Shown here one piece after another: positions 21,003 to 36,484 of a stretch of DNA of 64,000 bases. Source of the stretch: Hofstenia miamia. Taxonomy: Eukaryota; Xenacoelomorpha; Acoela; Hofsteniidae. The translations under genes and the position numbers were made by a program. Below the pieces are notes generated by a model that did not search any database, was not told the origin of the DNA, and was given only the letters and a program-made list of their open reading frames with translations. Location of the stretch: assembly GCA_900660155.1 (NCBI GenBank), contig CABFPE010000301.1, positions 238,147-302,146 of the forward strand, in the 5' to 3' direction. Numbering within the stretch: the stretch's first letter is position 1; each line of letters begins with the position of its first letter.

Positions 21003-24000
21003 TGTCGGTCGTTAAAAATTTTTTTGAACTACGATTTGCCTCGTGTGTAACTAGGAGTAAAAAATGTATGTAAAATTTCAGCCGAAAGACCAAAATGTGA
21101 AAATACTATAAAAGTAGTATAAGTATGAATGTGAGTTTTAGGGATGTGTAGGTCAGTAATAACTTGTATTTATGTCCCACAATTATCCCAATCAGATGAA
21201 AAATTACCAAAAACATTGAATTTGTTCCAAAATATTGTATAAACGAATCAAGTAGTAAATTTTTTAGTTGACAATATTAGAAAGTATGCATATCTTGGTT
21301 AATAGGTATCGCGGTAATCGTTACATAGAGGCAACTTTGTTAATACTAGAATGCTCATGTAAAATTTGAAATTTTATATTATACAAATTTTATCTGAAAT
21401 ATATAAATACTCAAGTATAAAACTCAATACCAACAGTTTTTTCTATAAGGTGCAAAAGGAAAACGTCCGTTGAAATATCTTCGCTTAGTATTAGCGTAGT
21501 TTTATTTAAAGAAACGCATTTCAATTAATATTTTAAGTAGAGAATAAAATCCTAAGGTGATCATTGTTTAAAATGTGTAGGAACTGTTGTTCCTTAAAAT
21601 TCTTATGGAAGGGATTTTCGCTAAGGATGGAAGTTTGAACTTGCAAAGTTGAACTTTTGAAAACTAACTAACTAAGTAAGTAGTGTCAGACAGTAGATGA
21701 GGATGGGAGCTTCTTAAAAATATATAGTTTACTGAATTGGGATCATTGGTTATTGAGATTTGATGTTTGCAACGCTAAGCAATTATGGGCTAGTTAGTGG
21801 TCGCCATATTGGATAATTATGCTAGTCATTTTTCGAAAATTTGTTCCTCACACAACCTTTAAAAAAGCATATTTTTGCAGAAATATCATCAAAATGGAAA
21901 GAAATGCTTAAAAGGGATATAACCACCCTAAGCACCAAATTTTTAATTCTTTCACAGCTTTACCCAAGAAATATATTAATTTATAGATGCAATACTTGCT
22001 CAAAATATTTTCTAAAATCAGCTTTACACATGATTTGTTGACACATAGATTAAAATACTTGCTTAAACTTTGTATTTAATTTTACTGTAGCTATGGAAAA
22101 AAAGTGGCGCATGGTTCTATAACGATCTCCCATCATTCATTTTGCCGGAAGACGGAGTTGCTAGGCTTAAGAGCAAGCGGAAGTTAATACGGCGTTACAG
22201 CCGTAAAGGTAAATTTCATATTGCTTTAAATAATCATTTACTTTGCTATAGAGTTATCGCCGCCTATTAGCAGCGAAAACGATTCAAGTGAAGATGAATT
22301 AGCTGTTATGCGGAAACAACATAGAGAGCATCTTATTTCAAAAGGTTTTTCAATTTTGAAATTTTTCTAAATATTTGTATTTCTACAAGTAAAAACTTTT
22401 AAAAATCATATATTATACAATAAAATTCAGTGAATTGTAGAAACTAATCATTTATAGCAGATGAAGCATTGTTTACTGAAGTAAATATTTAGCTTTATTC
22501 AAGTACAATAATTCAGGTTAGTTTCCATAATAATCGGCATGATTATTTTCTAGGTATCATTTAAACGACAAATAGTTTCTTATTCATCGCATTGTTTACC
22601 ATCTTATCAAAAAAATTTCGATATTGATTGCCTTATTTTTTGTTATTCTGGCACTGCCCACTCTTTAATAATATTGATATTTATCTAGTGGAAAAAATGC
22701 AGAAAAAGGAGTTATTGGAAAACAATTACCAGCTATTATCAAGCAACTTTTTTTCAAAATTTACTATCGAGCAAACACATCCTTAGTCATCATGCGATGA
22801 AACATCTAATCCTACTAAGAATGAAAACTGAATACAATGAGCATCAATGTTTCAATACTACTACTATGCTGGTTAAATCGTACTTATAAATCAATTTTGT
22901 TATAGTTGCGTACCAATTTATGCCCATATTACATTTATATTCAACTAGAGCCTATGATACCAAATATTATATTACCAAGTTCAAGCATTTCAAAAAATCT
23001 GGAGAAGCATGATTGCACTTTGACATGAATCGGAGTTTTCGTTTATTCATTGAAATGATGTAATACCATATCAAACGTTGTATTTAATTCATTTCTCAGC
23101 TTGCAGTTTCATTAGCAATATTATAGAACTAATAGCATTTTGCATATCAATTTGTATGTAAATGCGCTTTTCATTTTTCAATTATTTTGTAAACATACTA
23201 TTTAGGGCTCATTTCATCTCGTCAAGCGAGGTCATCAGACGCTGAGCATTCAAATAAGGAGAGCCCAGAAGCATCTCATCATTCTTCGCCAGACAAAAAC
23301 ATGAGATCGTTTTTCAATTTTCATGACGATTCAGAAGGTGTGCATTTTAGTATCATTAAACACTCTTGCAAACATTTTTTTTGTTAATAATTTATATACT
23401 TAAGTTTTTTGAGTTCAAATACTGGACACATTTGTTTTTCTTTATCATGTACATTAACCTTTGCCATTGATTAATGAATTTATAATGTGGCTTTATGCTT
23501 AGATAGAAGACCGGTAACTAGAAAAATTGCATCCTTTAGAAGAATTGTTATTTTATTTTAGCTTCTAAGCGTTTGTTACATTTTCAAAGATAATCATTCG
23601 TTAAGGTGCATTTTGTTGGCGTCATTAATCATCGTGGCTTACTATTGACATCCTCTGTGGTTTTTAAAATTAATATTGAGCATTATTCAGATTTCGTTTG
23701 ATTATGTAAATGTCGAATTTTAATTTTTATGAATATTTAATAGGTAATTTAAAAGCCTCTCAAAGCCCAGACATTAAGCTTTGTACAACTCTGTAGTTCA
23801 CTGGTTAAATTTCTTTCATTAAATGTTGTTATAAGGTCAAAGGCTAATGTATTCTTTGTAAAATCCCATAAATGTCTTTTTCGGTTTTTTGACAGTCACT
23901 GATATTCCCCAGTGCTATTTCAATAAGTTTTATTAGTTAACCATTCCATTAACAGCTTTTGGAAGTAAAGAATACATCTATTATACAATTAACCGTTTAA

Positions 24001-27000
24001 TACTATCTTCAATACGAATGTGTTTGGTTACCTTGCTGGAATTTCATCATATTGCCGAAAATTGAATAGATATAATGGGTTACGAGTGGAAAATATATAT
24101 ATATATATATATTGCAATTTCCACTCACAACCCATTTTGCTGTCCTTTCCTCTCTTAGTAAAAGGGAGAACTGTTTGTAGTTGTAAACATTACATTTCCG
24201 CATCACACGGTCCTTTTTTTAGTATAAATAGTGGGTATTTGTGGTTGGATAAGCCATGGAATTTTAATTAACATGTTTCAATTCTTCCCAATTGAATATA
24301 TTAATCGTGAGACGGCAAAGTAAAATTCATTTTTATCAAACATGAGACACAGAATGAAATGCAAAACACTATCCCTAATGACGGCAGCTTAATTGGTTTA
24401 AAATTATTTGCGATTATCAATCACATTGCATAAATTTATTATTTATAAGGTAATTATAATGAAACCTTTGAAAACATTGCAACGATATTTAGAAATGTAT
24501 TTTGATTTTTAATTTATTGAATAGGAAAAAAAATTGTTGCAGAGTAAAGTTAAGAGTTTTAAGCGTGCAGCTGATCTAAGAGTGTTACACGATGGGCTTT
24601 TGCAAAACATTTAAAGTAAATGCACTCTGTGTAGCATCAGTTCCAGCCGGGGTTATTTGCAAAATAATTACTCTCAGAGCATGTCCCGGGGCTTGAGTTC
24701 ATTGTGTACCATACCAGAGTACATAACTTAGTTCAAGTGGCCCAGTACAAAACCCATCGTGTAACATCCTCTTTAGGATTACACTTTTTTTGTGTACCAC
24801 GAGTGGATCACTCTAGTAACACTTGCTCTTTTAATTCCTCTGCAAATCTTTCCAATTAGTAAACTGTTTTGGCATTTGTTTTGTAATTTAAAGCATTTGG
24901 AGGACTTCTTTCAAATTTGATATCATGAATTATTTTAGATTTTGATTAACACTTAACAGCTCTTTTATTTCTCTGTCATGAAAATTGACAGCGCATCTAT
25001 TCATCTCGCGATTCCCCACTGTGTCCTATAATTTTGTTAATAGAATGCGAATCAATGGGATACTTTTGAATACAATCTCCCATTTATAAATTCCAGCATT
25101 CCGTTTTTAAAATCTGCAGATTGCAAAACTCCAAAGTTTTTAAACCAAACACCCGTTAAGTTTTATAGGGGGCTGGGATCCGTTTAGCAGTGTTTGCTAG
25201 TTTGTTTCATCCGTGTGTTTTAAATCGTTTTGGTATTTTATATTGATAACATGTGATTGCGAACATGAGGATATCTAAGTGGCTCGTATTACTTTCCTTT
25301 TGTCCACTTAATTACGTTATTTTACTTTGTAATTTAATCAAATGGAAATGCATTTAAAAATTGTACTGCAGAAACACCTGTTGTGACTTTTAACAAAATC
25401 CGTTTCTATACATTATTCCTTATTACGGAAATTGAATTTGCGCAGTGGTTTCATGTTAGCTGCAGTCCAAAAATATTTATTGCTCTGCAGTAAATTATTT
25501 AACGAAATTTGATCTTTTCAACTTTTATACAGAAATTGTATCAGTGGAAAATTTCTTATGAACAATGTGTTTGCAATGCACACAGTTCAACACAACCTGT
25601 AGTTTTAAATTACAAGAAAACAACGTCCAGTACACACAAATCACTTAGACACATTGTACATTTTAATGGAATTCCTAAATATCGTTGTATCCATAAATAT
25701 CTGAAAATGATACATAATGTTTGGAAGCTTTAACTATTTCTAATATATTCCTGTTGTTAATTTTACATAATTATGCTTAATAACCCTTTGGCTGCCAGGT
25801 GCGACTCAAGTTGTTTGAAAATATATGGGTCTGGACTGCCAAATTCGACTTTAATCCAAATTATTTTCCTTGCCCGCCACCTTCGGCAATTTGCCATTTT
25901 TGTCACCAGTTGACAAAATTGGGTTTGTATGTTTCTATCATTGGTCTATATACTCTCTTGTAAGAACAGGGTTATCTCACGTGTTTCTCTTGATTTGTGA
26001 AAAACTATTAAATGATTGTATACAATATACTATATTTCTGTAAATAAATAAATTTTTGGAAATGGTTATAACATGTATAAACATATATATTATACATAGT
26101 ATGATTAGTATATATAAAATAGAAAACACGTTTTCACAAGTAAGTAAACCTCGGGTGAAAGAAAGTCACTTAGTGACTTCGGAGCAAGCCTATTTTTATT
26201 ACATTCTAATAAATAATAAAGGGTCAGAGTAAAAAAAGGAAATATAATTGATCATGAGTAGAAGAAAAAGTATTACAGATTATTCCCTGTATACAAGCCT
26301 GAAAATGCCTGGAATTGAGTTAATAATGCTAATTTTTTTGAAATTTATAAGTCACATCCAAATATTTTTACAAATTGTTATATTTCATATAGAAAACACT
26401 ACATGTAGTCAAAAGGAAGTCGGAAGAAGTTCGATTTTTCATGGAAAACTGCATCACTTGGAGAATAAAAAATTTCGAGGTGATGGCAGCCAAGGGATTA
26501 AACGAATACTTTCCTAGTTTCCGGTGTTCCAAGTTTTGACTGCAGTGCCTACTTGTGGGATGATGATTTGTCGTAAATGAAAAGGATACCCTTCCACAGC
26601 TTTTCTGGAAATTTAAATTTTCAGAACTGTTTTGCATAAATTTGATAAGTTATTTTGTTGTATGTGGAATTTAGTCGCTCAATAGAATTGCTTCAGTCAG
26701 AGAAAATGCTCTTGCTAACCCATGATTGCTTGCGGGCGCTTTCACTGCATTAATATTGTTGAAATTCATTTCCTTTGAGAACCTTCACTCGGTCGCGGCG
26801 CCGGTGTGCTGAAAAATTCTCCCAGCAATCTTGCTGAAATCTTTGACATGTTCAGATTGTCATGGATGTTTTCTTCAATACCATCAGAAACACCACACTC
26901 TGCTGCAATGGTCATAGCCTTTGCGCAGCGATTTGCAGTGACCTGTGCTTCAATTTTGAATTCCTTCGCAAAATCCAGTTTTAGTGGAATAATTTTGTGT

Positions 27001-30000
27001 GGAACAATGTTGTAACAAGAAAGTTAGCAAAACTACGTCTGTTTGTATGTAAGGTATTGATGAATTAGTCATGTTGTTGTGTGTATATAAATATTTTAGA
27101 ACTTCTTCGTTTGAAACATTTCTAGTTGTAAATTTGGGGGTCCCGAATATTTGTGCACTTTTGCAAAGATAACTGTGAAATTTTTTTCAAATCAGTAGAA
27201 TTTTCGATCCCCCCTTAAGAGAGATGACGTTTTGCACTAAAAATTGCCGCAATTAGGGAAATCCTTGGTTACCAAATATGTTACTTATTCCTTAGGAGAC
27301 TAAAATTCATTGCGTCTTTGATGACGTTACAATGGAAATTGAAAATCCCTTATTTTTCTATGTTTTAAATTGTTTTTTCTTGTTGTTTCATTGATTCAAT
27401 AAAATCAAAGCATTAATGATGGCAAATGTAAGCAATAATTAAGAGTTGGAAGATAAAGCATATCTGCCAATTATAATACCATAATACTTCAACATGTCTG
27501 CAATATTGAGCAAAAAATAAGAATTCAAATCATAGGAAAACATTGCACATTGCTAAGAGGTAGCAATAAGTAAATTTGTGCTTACATGATTTAAATTCAA
27601 ATAATTTTTGCAAAAATAACTTAAAATGCTTGATTTTGCTTTAGTGACGTAATCAATGACGTAATGAATACATTGAAAATTTTATCGGTAATGTTTTGGC
27701 GATTTTGTCTCTAAGCACTGGAAGAAGCTCATATAAAGAAAATTTTTTTGGCAACAGAAAATTCCACTGCAATTTTGTGAAAGACATTTCATCACTTGCA
27801 GTAGATATAAGATTCTACTGATTTGAAAAAAAATTTTGCACAGTGATTTTTAAGCAAAACTTCCAAACATCAGGTTGTTCAATCGCAACTTTTCATACAT
27901 AACCAAAACATGAATTATGTATAATTTTGCATTTTTTTGGTATTTAGCGAATCCAATATTTTTTAAGGTTTTGCCATGATTTGCTTACGTAATTATTTAT
28001 GTATACATGTTAGTGTTTCCTATTGTAGGCGTTGTTAGGACCGCTTCTTGCTCATCTCTAAAAAAGTATGCCCACATCTTTTCTTGTGTGCTTTTACTTT
28101 TAATCCTAATTGTGTTTCTTAATGAATCATTGGCGTACTTTGGGAAACCATCTTTGCTAATGCGAAAGTAATTAATTTTTGAGTGAAGTTAATGGAAATA
28201 TTTGATTGAAAGAGATTTTTGTTCATAATCTAAAACTTCCTGTATTTTATATTATAAAAAATAATTGTTGCGTGAAATTGGATGCAACTAATTTATGAGA
28301 CACACTGGTGTAAGACAATAACTTCATACGAGTAAAACGGAAATAATTTACTTCAACATGGAGATTTGGCTATTGATCTATATAGTCCCTAATAAATTAT
28401 AATTGCCCTCAATAATTGCTGCAAATATTCATCTGAATAAAAGTGCATGCTGCTTTTTGTCTTATTTATTTATCAAATCCTAAGTTACAAGATTTATTTA
28501 TCTACAAGCTCTCATAACTCATTCAAAGTTGATTGAAAAGTTTTTTCTTTCAAACTGTGTTATTTAAATTGAAACAATCCTAGAATTAAAAAAATTGGAA
28601 TACCATGTTGTTATGCTATTGTAGTATTGTGTAATTAGAGAATCTCGATATTTCATTTACTTGAAAATTATTATTCTTAATCCCAAGACAACGATAAATG
28701 ATATTAATCTTATTAATATTATGAAAAGTTTGCTGATATTCTCTCCATTTCTGAGATTTATTGTGTGCTTTTTGGCAAGTTTAAAAAATGAAAAAGGTTA
28801 TTCTACGAATAAGCATCGTGCAAATTCATGTTTGAATACATAGAACAAAGTTTACAAATTTGTTAGTTTTGTATAAATATCCAGGCATAAACCATCGCTT
28901 CGCAATTCATCCAACTGCAAATCTGATAATTTAGATTCAAGAGAAGTAATCATTTGTAATTAAGAAATGAACTCACTGATTGCAATTAAACAATAATGTT
29001 ATTCCAAATTCACTGATCTTGTTAATTGTGCATTTAGGATTATCATCAAATGTGGAATCCTCACATGAAGGCTCATTAACTAAGTTATGCAGTTCTCCTC
29101 TTCCCAATCGTTCACACTCGCCATCATTAAGTTCTGAAGCGTCGAACTCTAAATTATCACATCTCCAGACTTCGACTCCTAGTCCAGATAAGGAAGAGCG
29201 AATGTCTTTATCACCTCCCGCGCAATCTATTAGCAAGAAAAGTACGTTTTCTTCATTGGTCGTGAAATTTTTTTAGTCGTTTGGAATAGGGGGGTGCTTT
29301 TGTAGATTCATTTTGCCATTTCCAATCAAATGTTGTGTTAGCATTTTGATGATAAATTCCGCTTACATTTTTAAGAACTATTTTTAAATTTGTTTAGTTC
29401 AGAAAAAATAGCCTTAAAATTATGTTTATAGATATTGTAGTGCAAAACATCGCATGTCTCGAGAAAAATAATTTGTGTATTTCTTTAAGTGATCTTCTCT
29501 TCTTAATTTCTAACGAAGTCTTCTTTTAGAAAAAATAAAAGGTTCTTAACGTTTCACATTCATTTTGCATGATATAGTTTTAAGTGCATGCGCACTGGGT
29601 TTTTCACGAAACTGCATTTTAAAGTATTTTGTTTGTCTGTATTTTTTCGGGATGACCTCTCGAACAATGCTCTGCAGTCTTAATGTGGACACTCAGACAA
29701 TTCTGTTTTAATTAAAATTGTGGTCACTCCATGAGTACTCATGTCTACTATATTTTGCCAAGTGATGGTAATTGAATTCATTTCTCATCGATTTTATTTG
29801 AGATTTGACCTTGGAAATGAGATAGAGTCCTTGTATAGGAAATAAATTTCTTTCCATTCGAATTACGATTTGCGCTAAGTTTTACTAGTGGCTTTTGTTA
29901 TTTTATCACCTTATGCTAAATGGAAATGACGAAAATTAAATTGATAATCTCACTAGAGAGATTGTTTCGACTTAAGCAAGCGATATGCATACATAAAAAT

Positions 30001-33000
30001 ATTAGATTAAGTAGTATGAATTCCCTTGCGAGTTTACTGTTGAAGAAGAATGCATATAAGTTTTCTAAATTCACATTACAACTTGCACAAAAATTATAGG
30101 TTTTTGTTGTAAAATATTGCAGGTTAAAGAATTTGTCCTTGAATTTTTGCAATTTTTTCGGTCTTACCTGGCTGAAGCCATTGAAAGAATTTTTTGAGCA
30201 AGTTCGTTGGCTTAAATTATCATTTAAAGAATTACTTTGTTCAATAATTCATCGCACATATAAGTTATTTTATTTTTAGTGCGTTCCCCATTATTGCTTG
30301 TTTGACCAAATATCGTTTGAATCTAATGATTTCACAACTTCTCCCTCGAGTGTACATGTACAATAATGGGATATGTTGTATACGGCTGATGATTGGTAAT
30401 ATCCGTATACGTTGTAAACCCTAGAAAACCTATTAGATTATTAAAAAAAGTTGTTGCCTCGGTGGTATCGGGATGTAATACAGGTAATTTGTAGTAATGT
30501 TTGACGATTAACAATCACGACTATAATCCGAAACAGCAAAAAACCAAAAATCAAGATTTAACTCCCAGCATAAGCAATTAACTTTTCGAATTGACGTAAA
30601 AAAGTCGATACCAAAATGTTGCAAATCTAATATTTACGGCCGTTCATAGGCACTTTCGTGGATTTTTTTATAAGAAGTAAGTAATATCTTATGACCGGGA
30701 AGTTTTCTGCAGCTTCAGCAGATGCTAAAATTGTTGAAATTTTGGTCAAAATATAACCTTTGTGTATAAAAATTGTGCAAAACTTTTTAATTATCACACT
30801 GGAGGAATGCAGAATGTAATAATGCCGAAATCTGTCTGTGCAACAACTTTTATTGGGTTATGATAGTTAGAAATTAGAATCCATAAATTAATGTATGTAT
30901 TGGGACTGAATATAGGAAGAGTATTGTAGTTGTTTCATAATGGTTGCAACCCATCACTTTTTTCTGAGGCAGAAATTACATGCTTATAGAAGGATTAGAC
31001 CACCATTGGTGTACTGGTCCTTATGCATCCGAGGTACAGGATTTCTACTTAAGAATAATTGAATTAAATCATGGGCATTGCATTCAAAAAAAGATTTGCA
31101 AACTAATTTAGAATACAATTGGTGCCTATATGGACCAAAAGCAGTAATCAGTGAAAGTCCATAAGCCTTAGTATAAAACCAACCTTAAGTCGCCTCCCGC
31201 AGTTACATAACGAAAGCTATAACTGTGTTATTATTATTTTTTTAACTTCTTTTTTGTTCTAATAGTACACTACCGCATGGGCTGCGCAGTTACACCACTA
31301 TTTTAAGCTGAATAGAATGTTTCGAATGTATTCAACAATGTTCTTAAACGTTTTGCTACAATATATTTATCTGATTTGATTTGATGTTGTAATAAGCGAA
31401 ATGTTCCGTTTTTAGAGGTGATTCGTAATTACATTGAGTACTTTCTAGTATTGTGACGTTTGACTCTTTTTTATTTTATACTTAATTGGATCGAATTGCT
31501 CAATTGCCTTCATTTGTTTTCTTATATTACAATTCGATTTTATTTCCGCATGTCGGTCACCCTTGTAATATTTCTTTATTCTAAATACTTCTTTCCATTT
31601 ATACACTACGTGATTTTTTATATTAATTTTTACACGTTGAATAATTTTATTCAAACATTTTGATAAACTACAGCTGTTTTTTAAATCATCAAATTACCAA
31701 AGTTATCCACAATTTAAAGTTTTATTAATTTCAAAATTTATTTTACGCTAATAAGTGAATATAGTAAGAAATTTCTAAAGCAACTGCCAATCTAAAAAAA
31801 TGTTAAAAACAAAAAATGTCATACAAATAGTATGCTGACGTTTTATAGGTCGAAAAAGTGTTTAAATCTGTTACTAGGTAGGTAAATTCAAAATTATGTA
31901 GAAATTGATGAAATGGAGTATCATTATTCAGGGCAGGAAAGACACAATTTGATAATAAAGATTGCGAGTATTCGAGTGGTAGAAATTATTTTTACGAAAC
32001 AAATATGACTTCCTCAACAGGTTTGTGAGTATGAAAAAGTGGGCATATTTATCGGGTATGGGAAAGCTTGCCATTCTATATTGTGTATTTTAAAAAATAT
32101 TTTTTTAAAAATCAAGATTAATAAAATGTTGACAACTTTAAACGTTGTTTACGTGCGGGCAGGGGTTTCTCAACATACGGACTGATAATTTGCTGTAATA
32201 AATTTAATTTGGGGGCCGATACGAAATAGTTTAAAGTCTGTGTTTGCATTAAAAAAATTAGTATAAATGTAATTATTCATAGAAAATTGAAATTATCAAT
32301 TAATAAATAAGTTTTCAATAAATAACCCAAAAAAATAATTTTACATAAAAAATTAAATTTCATTTAAAACTAATCCGTACAAAATTCGTAGTCACAAACA
32401 TTTGGATCTCTTCACTTTTTTGGAATTCCTTAAATGCCTCTTTCTTTTCACACCCAGAGAATAATTCCGCTGATTATTGAAAAACACATTCACTAATGTG
32501 CCAATTGTGCCAGTTTTTACCTTTCCTCATGAAGCCCTTCGGGCGGGTGCAGGTAAACAATTTCGCCCTAGGTGGGACGGGATGCTGGAAATGTATTTTT
32601 CTATGATATTAGATGATATTAGAACGCGTTTTCCATTTATCACTAGCCTGTACAAAAGCACCATGCCGTTTGGTATGTTTGGTAAACTATCCCTCAAACT
32701 TTGCCATTCAGAAGTGTTTGTCAAAATTGTAAATTGATGCTTCGAGTTGTTCAATTTTAATTGTTTTCGTGAATATCTACTTTAAATAAACACCTGGCAT
32801 AAAGCAATATCCAGTTTGTTCCTTTAAATTATGCATGTCGAATATTGTACAAGTACGTATCAATTCCATGCTATTTTATTTTTAAGCTAATTATGTAAGC
32901 AAAAGTAATTAACTTTGTATTTTATGGTTTAAATCCCCAACGCAGATTGCTTATAAATGATTTTGCATGTCAGCAAATTGCAATGGCATTTTGTGGAAAA

Positions 33001-35661
33001 TGACTATTGTTAAAAATTGGAAATGTCTACTGTAATTGGTTGTTTCAAGAGAATTTCAATGCTTATCTGTTTTGAGAGATTTTTTAGCACGAAGTTCTTA
33101 GCATCTGAACGTTTTTTAAAGTAATTGGGGCCTCCATCGTTATTATTTAGCACGATAGAGTATTGTATAATAGGCTTCTTTATGGAAAGTTAGCGATGGA
33201 TACAGTACAGTACAGGACGGACCGGGCTCAAAATTAGGAAATTCCGGGGCTAAAAACGAGCATAATAAAATGAAGATGTAGACTCGACCCCAGGACAATA
33301 GGTGATAGCGAACTTCCAAGACAGCTGTTATCAAGAAATATAATAAAATTTTAATTTTGTATTTATATTTGTTAAGAAAGTCTAATTATTAAACAAAAAG
33401 TTCTGCAGAAAAATTAATGTCTTGAAAATGCATTAAAGAATTTTGACTTGCCGAAACCGGTCTGGCCTTAAAAATTTGGCTCCGTTTCCATCTCTGTAAA
33501 GCATCCGGCCAACTAAAATCGATAATTCATATTGCAAATTTTATTTAAATTCTCTTATAAATTAATTATTTATGCGCAGACGAATAGAAATGTTCAGTTT
33601 TAGTTAACGTTTGCAAAAGTTCAGACATCCTTTGTTTTTGCAAAGTTTGTCTACGAATGCTTGAACAATAAGGGCTTTGTATTAGCTGATGAATTTTCAC
33701 TTAAGAGTTTTTGAATTTACATCAAAATTTCTTTTAAGTAAATCCAAAGCACTGGTGATTGGTTGTTGTTAAATGTACATTAGACATATTGAAATCAGAA
33801 TGGAAATAATGCTTTCTGAAATTTTCGAATTTGCGCAATGTTCATTTCCTGGATGAGAGTGAATGTTTTATGTCTTTGCAAAAGATTGCTTTTGTGCTTT
33901 GATATTAATGTGCATGTAGAAGGAGTAACTCTTCGAGTGCGTTGTTGATGTTAACAAGTTGCTTTCAAAACTTTCTTTCTGAAATTTAATTCATTCAAGT
34001 CATTTGCATATAGGCTTCTGTCGTTTTTAAATGTCAAATTTTTTATATTTAATTATAAGTATGCAGTGCCTTTGAATTTGAGTTTGTAAATAGTTCATAC
34101 AAAGAATTTTAAACCCATCTAATTAAAAATTTGTGTATTGTTAATGGCATGTTTTAGGGTTCTGTATAGAAACTTGCTAACCAACTATGAACAATTTAAT
34201 CAGAATTAGTCAATTTCAGTCTAAATAAATATTTTACTTTATTGAAAATTTCTACGTAGGTTGATATTTCAATCTAAAACGAGCTTACTTAATAGATCCG
34301 TATGCAGCCACTGCGATCTTTAGGGATATGAGATGGAACTGCGGTTGTAGGTTTCCTTTAAGGGTAACTTAATCTACCGAGGGAGCATTGAACTTAGATT
34401 TCCTGGTTGCCTAGTCGTAGGAGACTATTGGAACTGCTCTGCTACCAGAATTAAAACACTGGTCCTTGTTGAAATCACTTGAGGTTTTGGCTTCTCACTT
34501 TTTTCCAGACTTATATGTGAGCAATGGTAGATGATTTGTTGCCGAGCTAATCCAGTTCCAACTGCATTGGCATACTTCTATGCAACATGGACTTAATACA
34601 AAATGACAATATCAGCAATGAGGTTTATCGATTCAACCCACGCTGATCCGTGCGGCGTTTCACTTTTCTACGATATTTCTTTGTCCCAGATCGAATTATC
34701 AGTTAAAAAATTAGAAGAATTGTGAAGTTTTATGTGTCAAGAATAATTCAAATATGTAAATTTCATAAAGCTTTTCTTTGGAATAATATTTTTTACCAGA
34801 TCATTTTCATACAACTAAACCTCTGTCTAAAGTATTCTGGTCGTTATTGTAAAGGAATAATGGTTAATTGCCTATTGGTCTTACTGGTATCTGGAAAACT
34901 AGTAGATGGGTGGAGTTGAGTTGGTTTTTCGAAATTTCTAATATTTGAGTTCAAACTTTCTGACCCGCCTTCAGTGTGACCAATGCTAACCATCTAGTTT
35001 CATTAGATTTTGTTAACGATATTAGTTGCACCATTTAAATTCATTTATATGTGGGTTTTCAATTTGTAATATATTGTAATATTGGGCCGGTACAAGACAA
35101 CTAAGTATAAAATACACAAAGTTGGAATGGTAATCCCTTTTCACATTAACAAACATTATAAATTCATTCTTCAGCTACAATTGCTGTTTGGTAGATATTG
35201 ACTTATACACGTATATGCTTTTTGGTGTACACTAAATTTATAACATAATAACATGATTTCTGAACTCTTTGGTCATTGCGAATAAAACAAATGGATTGGA
35301 GTGTATTATATTTTCCATTTGATTTCTGTGCAGTGAAAAACTAGATTTGTTTTTTAGTAAGATTTAAAAATTTTCAGAAAAAACTGATTTTTAATTGGTT
35401 CAGCATGTTTTTATTCGTATTTATTTTTTCATATGAAACACTTTCTGGTATACATTTTTAGTGATGTAATTCACATTTAAAATCGGCAAAACTTAAATGC
35501 GCTAAATACATTCGCAATTTCGGTTGCAAATGAAATTTTCTAATCTCTATTGTTAAAAGTAATTGGAAATATCTATTATTTATATTACTTTAATTGGTTT
35601 GCTTGATTTGATTGACATGTTTAAAAGCATAAAAAAGGACATATCGCGATGCAAAAATGGC

Positions 35662-35705
<44 letters not shown>

Positions 35706-36279
35706 TGTACTATGGAAATCAGAGGTGGGAGTGTACAGGTGACGGATTTGTCAAAACTCCCATAGTAGAACTGAAGGATTTGTAATTTACTTATTACTTC
35801 TAATTGGCTTTCGGTTTTTTATTAAAAACTGCTTGTATATTTATTCTAACTGCATTAAAATTAATTTTAATCAAGAAAAAATTAGTTGTATAATTTTTGA
35901 AAATATCAATCAGTTGTATTAGATATAAGAAAAAATGGTAGTACAACTCACGGTTTTGAATATAAATGTAACATTGTACAGGTGTCTGAGATATATATAT
36001 ATATATATATATATAATTATGCATGCGTTTTTAAACTAATTCTATTTGCAAGAAATTTTGCCGTTTTGCTATATCATGTAAAAAATTCCCAGCGGGAATA
36101 TGTCAGATTTTGGGAATTTTTTATATGTATGAGTAAAATACGTGCTTCAGTTATTTCTAATATCAAAATTTGAAGAAAAACCAGTGTAGGTTCCTCCGTG
36201 TATTTAGCTTTAGCGCCCATACATATTTGATAACTTATTCCACAGCTTTCCGTATATGGATATTTACACCTAGAGTCTG

Positions 36280-36320
<41 letters not shown>

Positions 36321-36446
36321 AATTGAGAAATAGAAGAGTGGAGCCTGCTCATTTCATAATATGCATTGTTTCAAAAGTAACGCAACTATTTTCCACAAAA
36401 GCCTATGGAAGTAGCTGCGTTTCTTCTCAACCACTTTGTTTGTATG

Positions 36447-36484
<38 letters not shown>

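Larger units (their letters stand above)
19609..22090 (+). other. Rabphilin intron 4, 2482 bp
   Basis: Starts gtcagt and ends tactgtag. It contains CA/TA microsatellites, the Penelope-like fragment (20100-20670) and a small inverted repeat (atttcccgcttttgc near 20691 against gcatttggcgggaaat near 20727). The rest is plain AT-rich sequence. Confidence 0.85.
23338..29037 (+). other. Rabphilin intron 7, 5.7 kb
   Basis: Contains a hairpin around (TA)n, a GTTACACGATGGG-ended element, a piggyBac-like element, a mariner fragment and a long-inverted-repeat element, all listed separately. No host exon recognised. Confidence 0.75.

Noticed and set aside
32160-32230. hAT-like end CAGGGGTTTCTCAACA
   Set aside because: No partner end or 8-bp duplication found within the next kilobase.
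32477-32737. Overlapping open frames on both strands with a GC-richer block
   Set aside because: No recognisable motif, no splice context in phase with rabphilin exons 8 and 9, and the composition does not favour either strand.
34300-34470. Possible tRNA gene, because of GC-richer sequence
   Set aside because: No cloverleaf, A-box/B-box or T-loop consensus. I found no tRNA or rRNA gene in the window.
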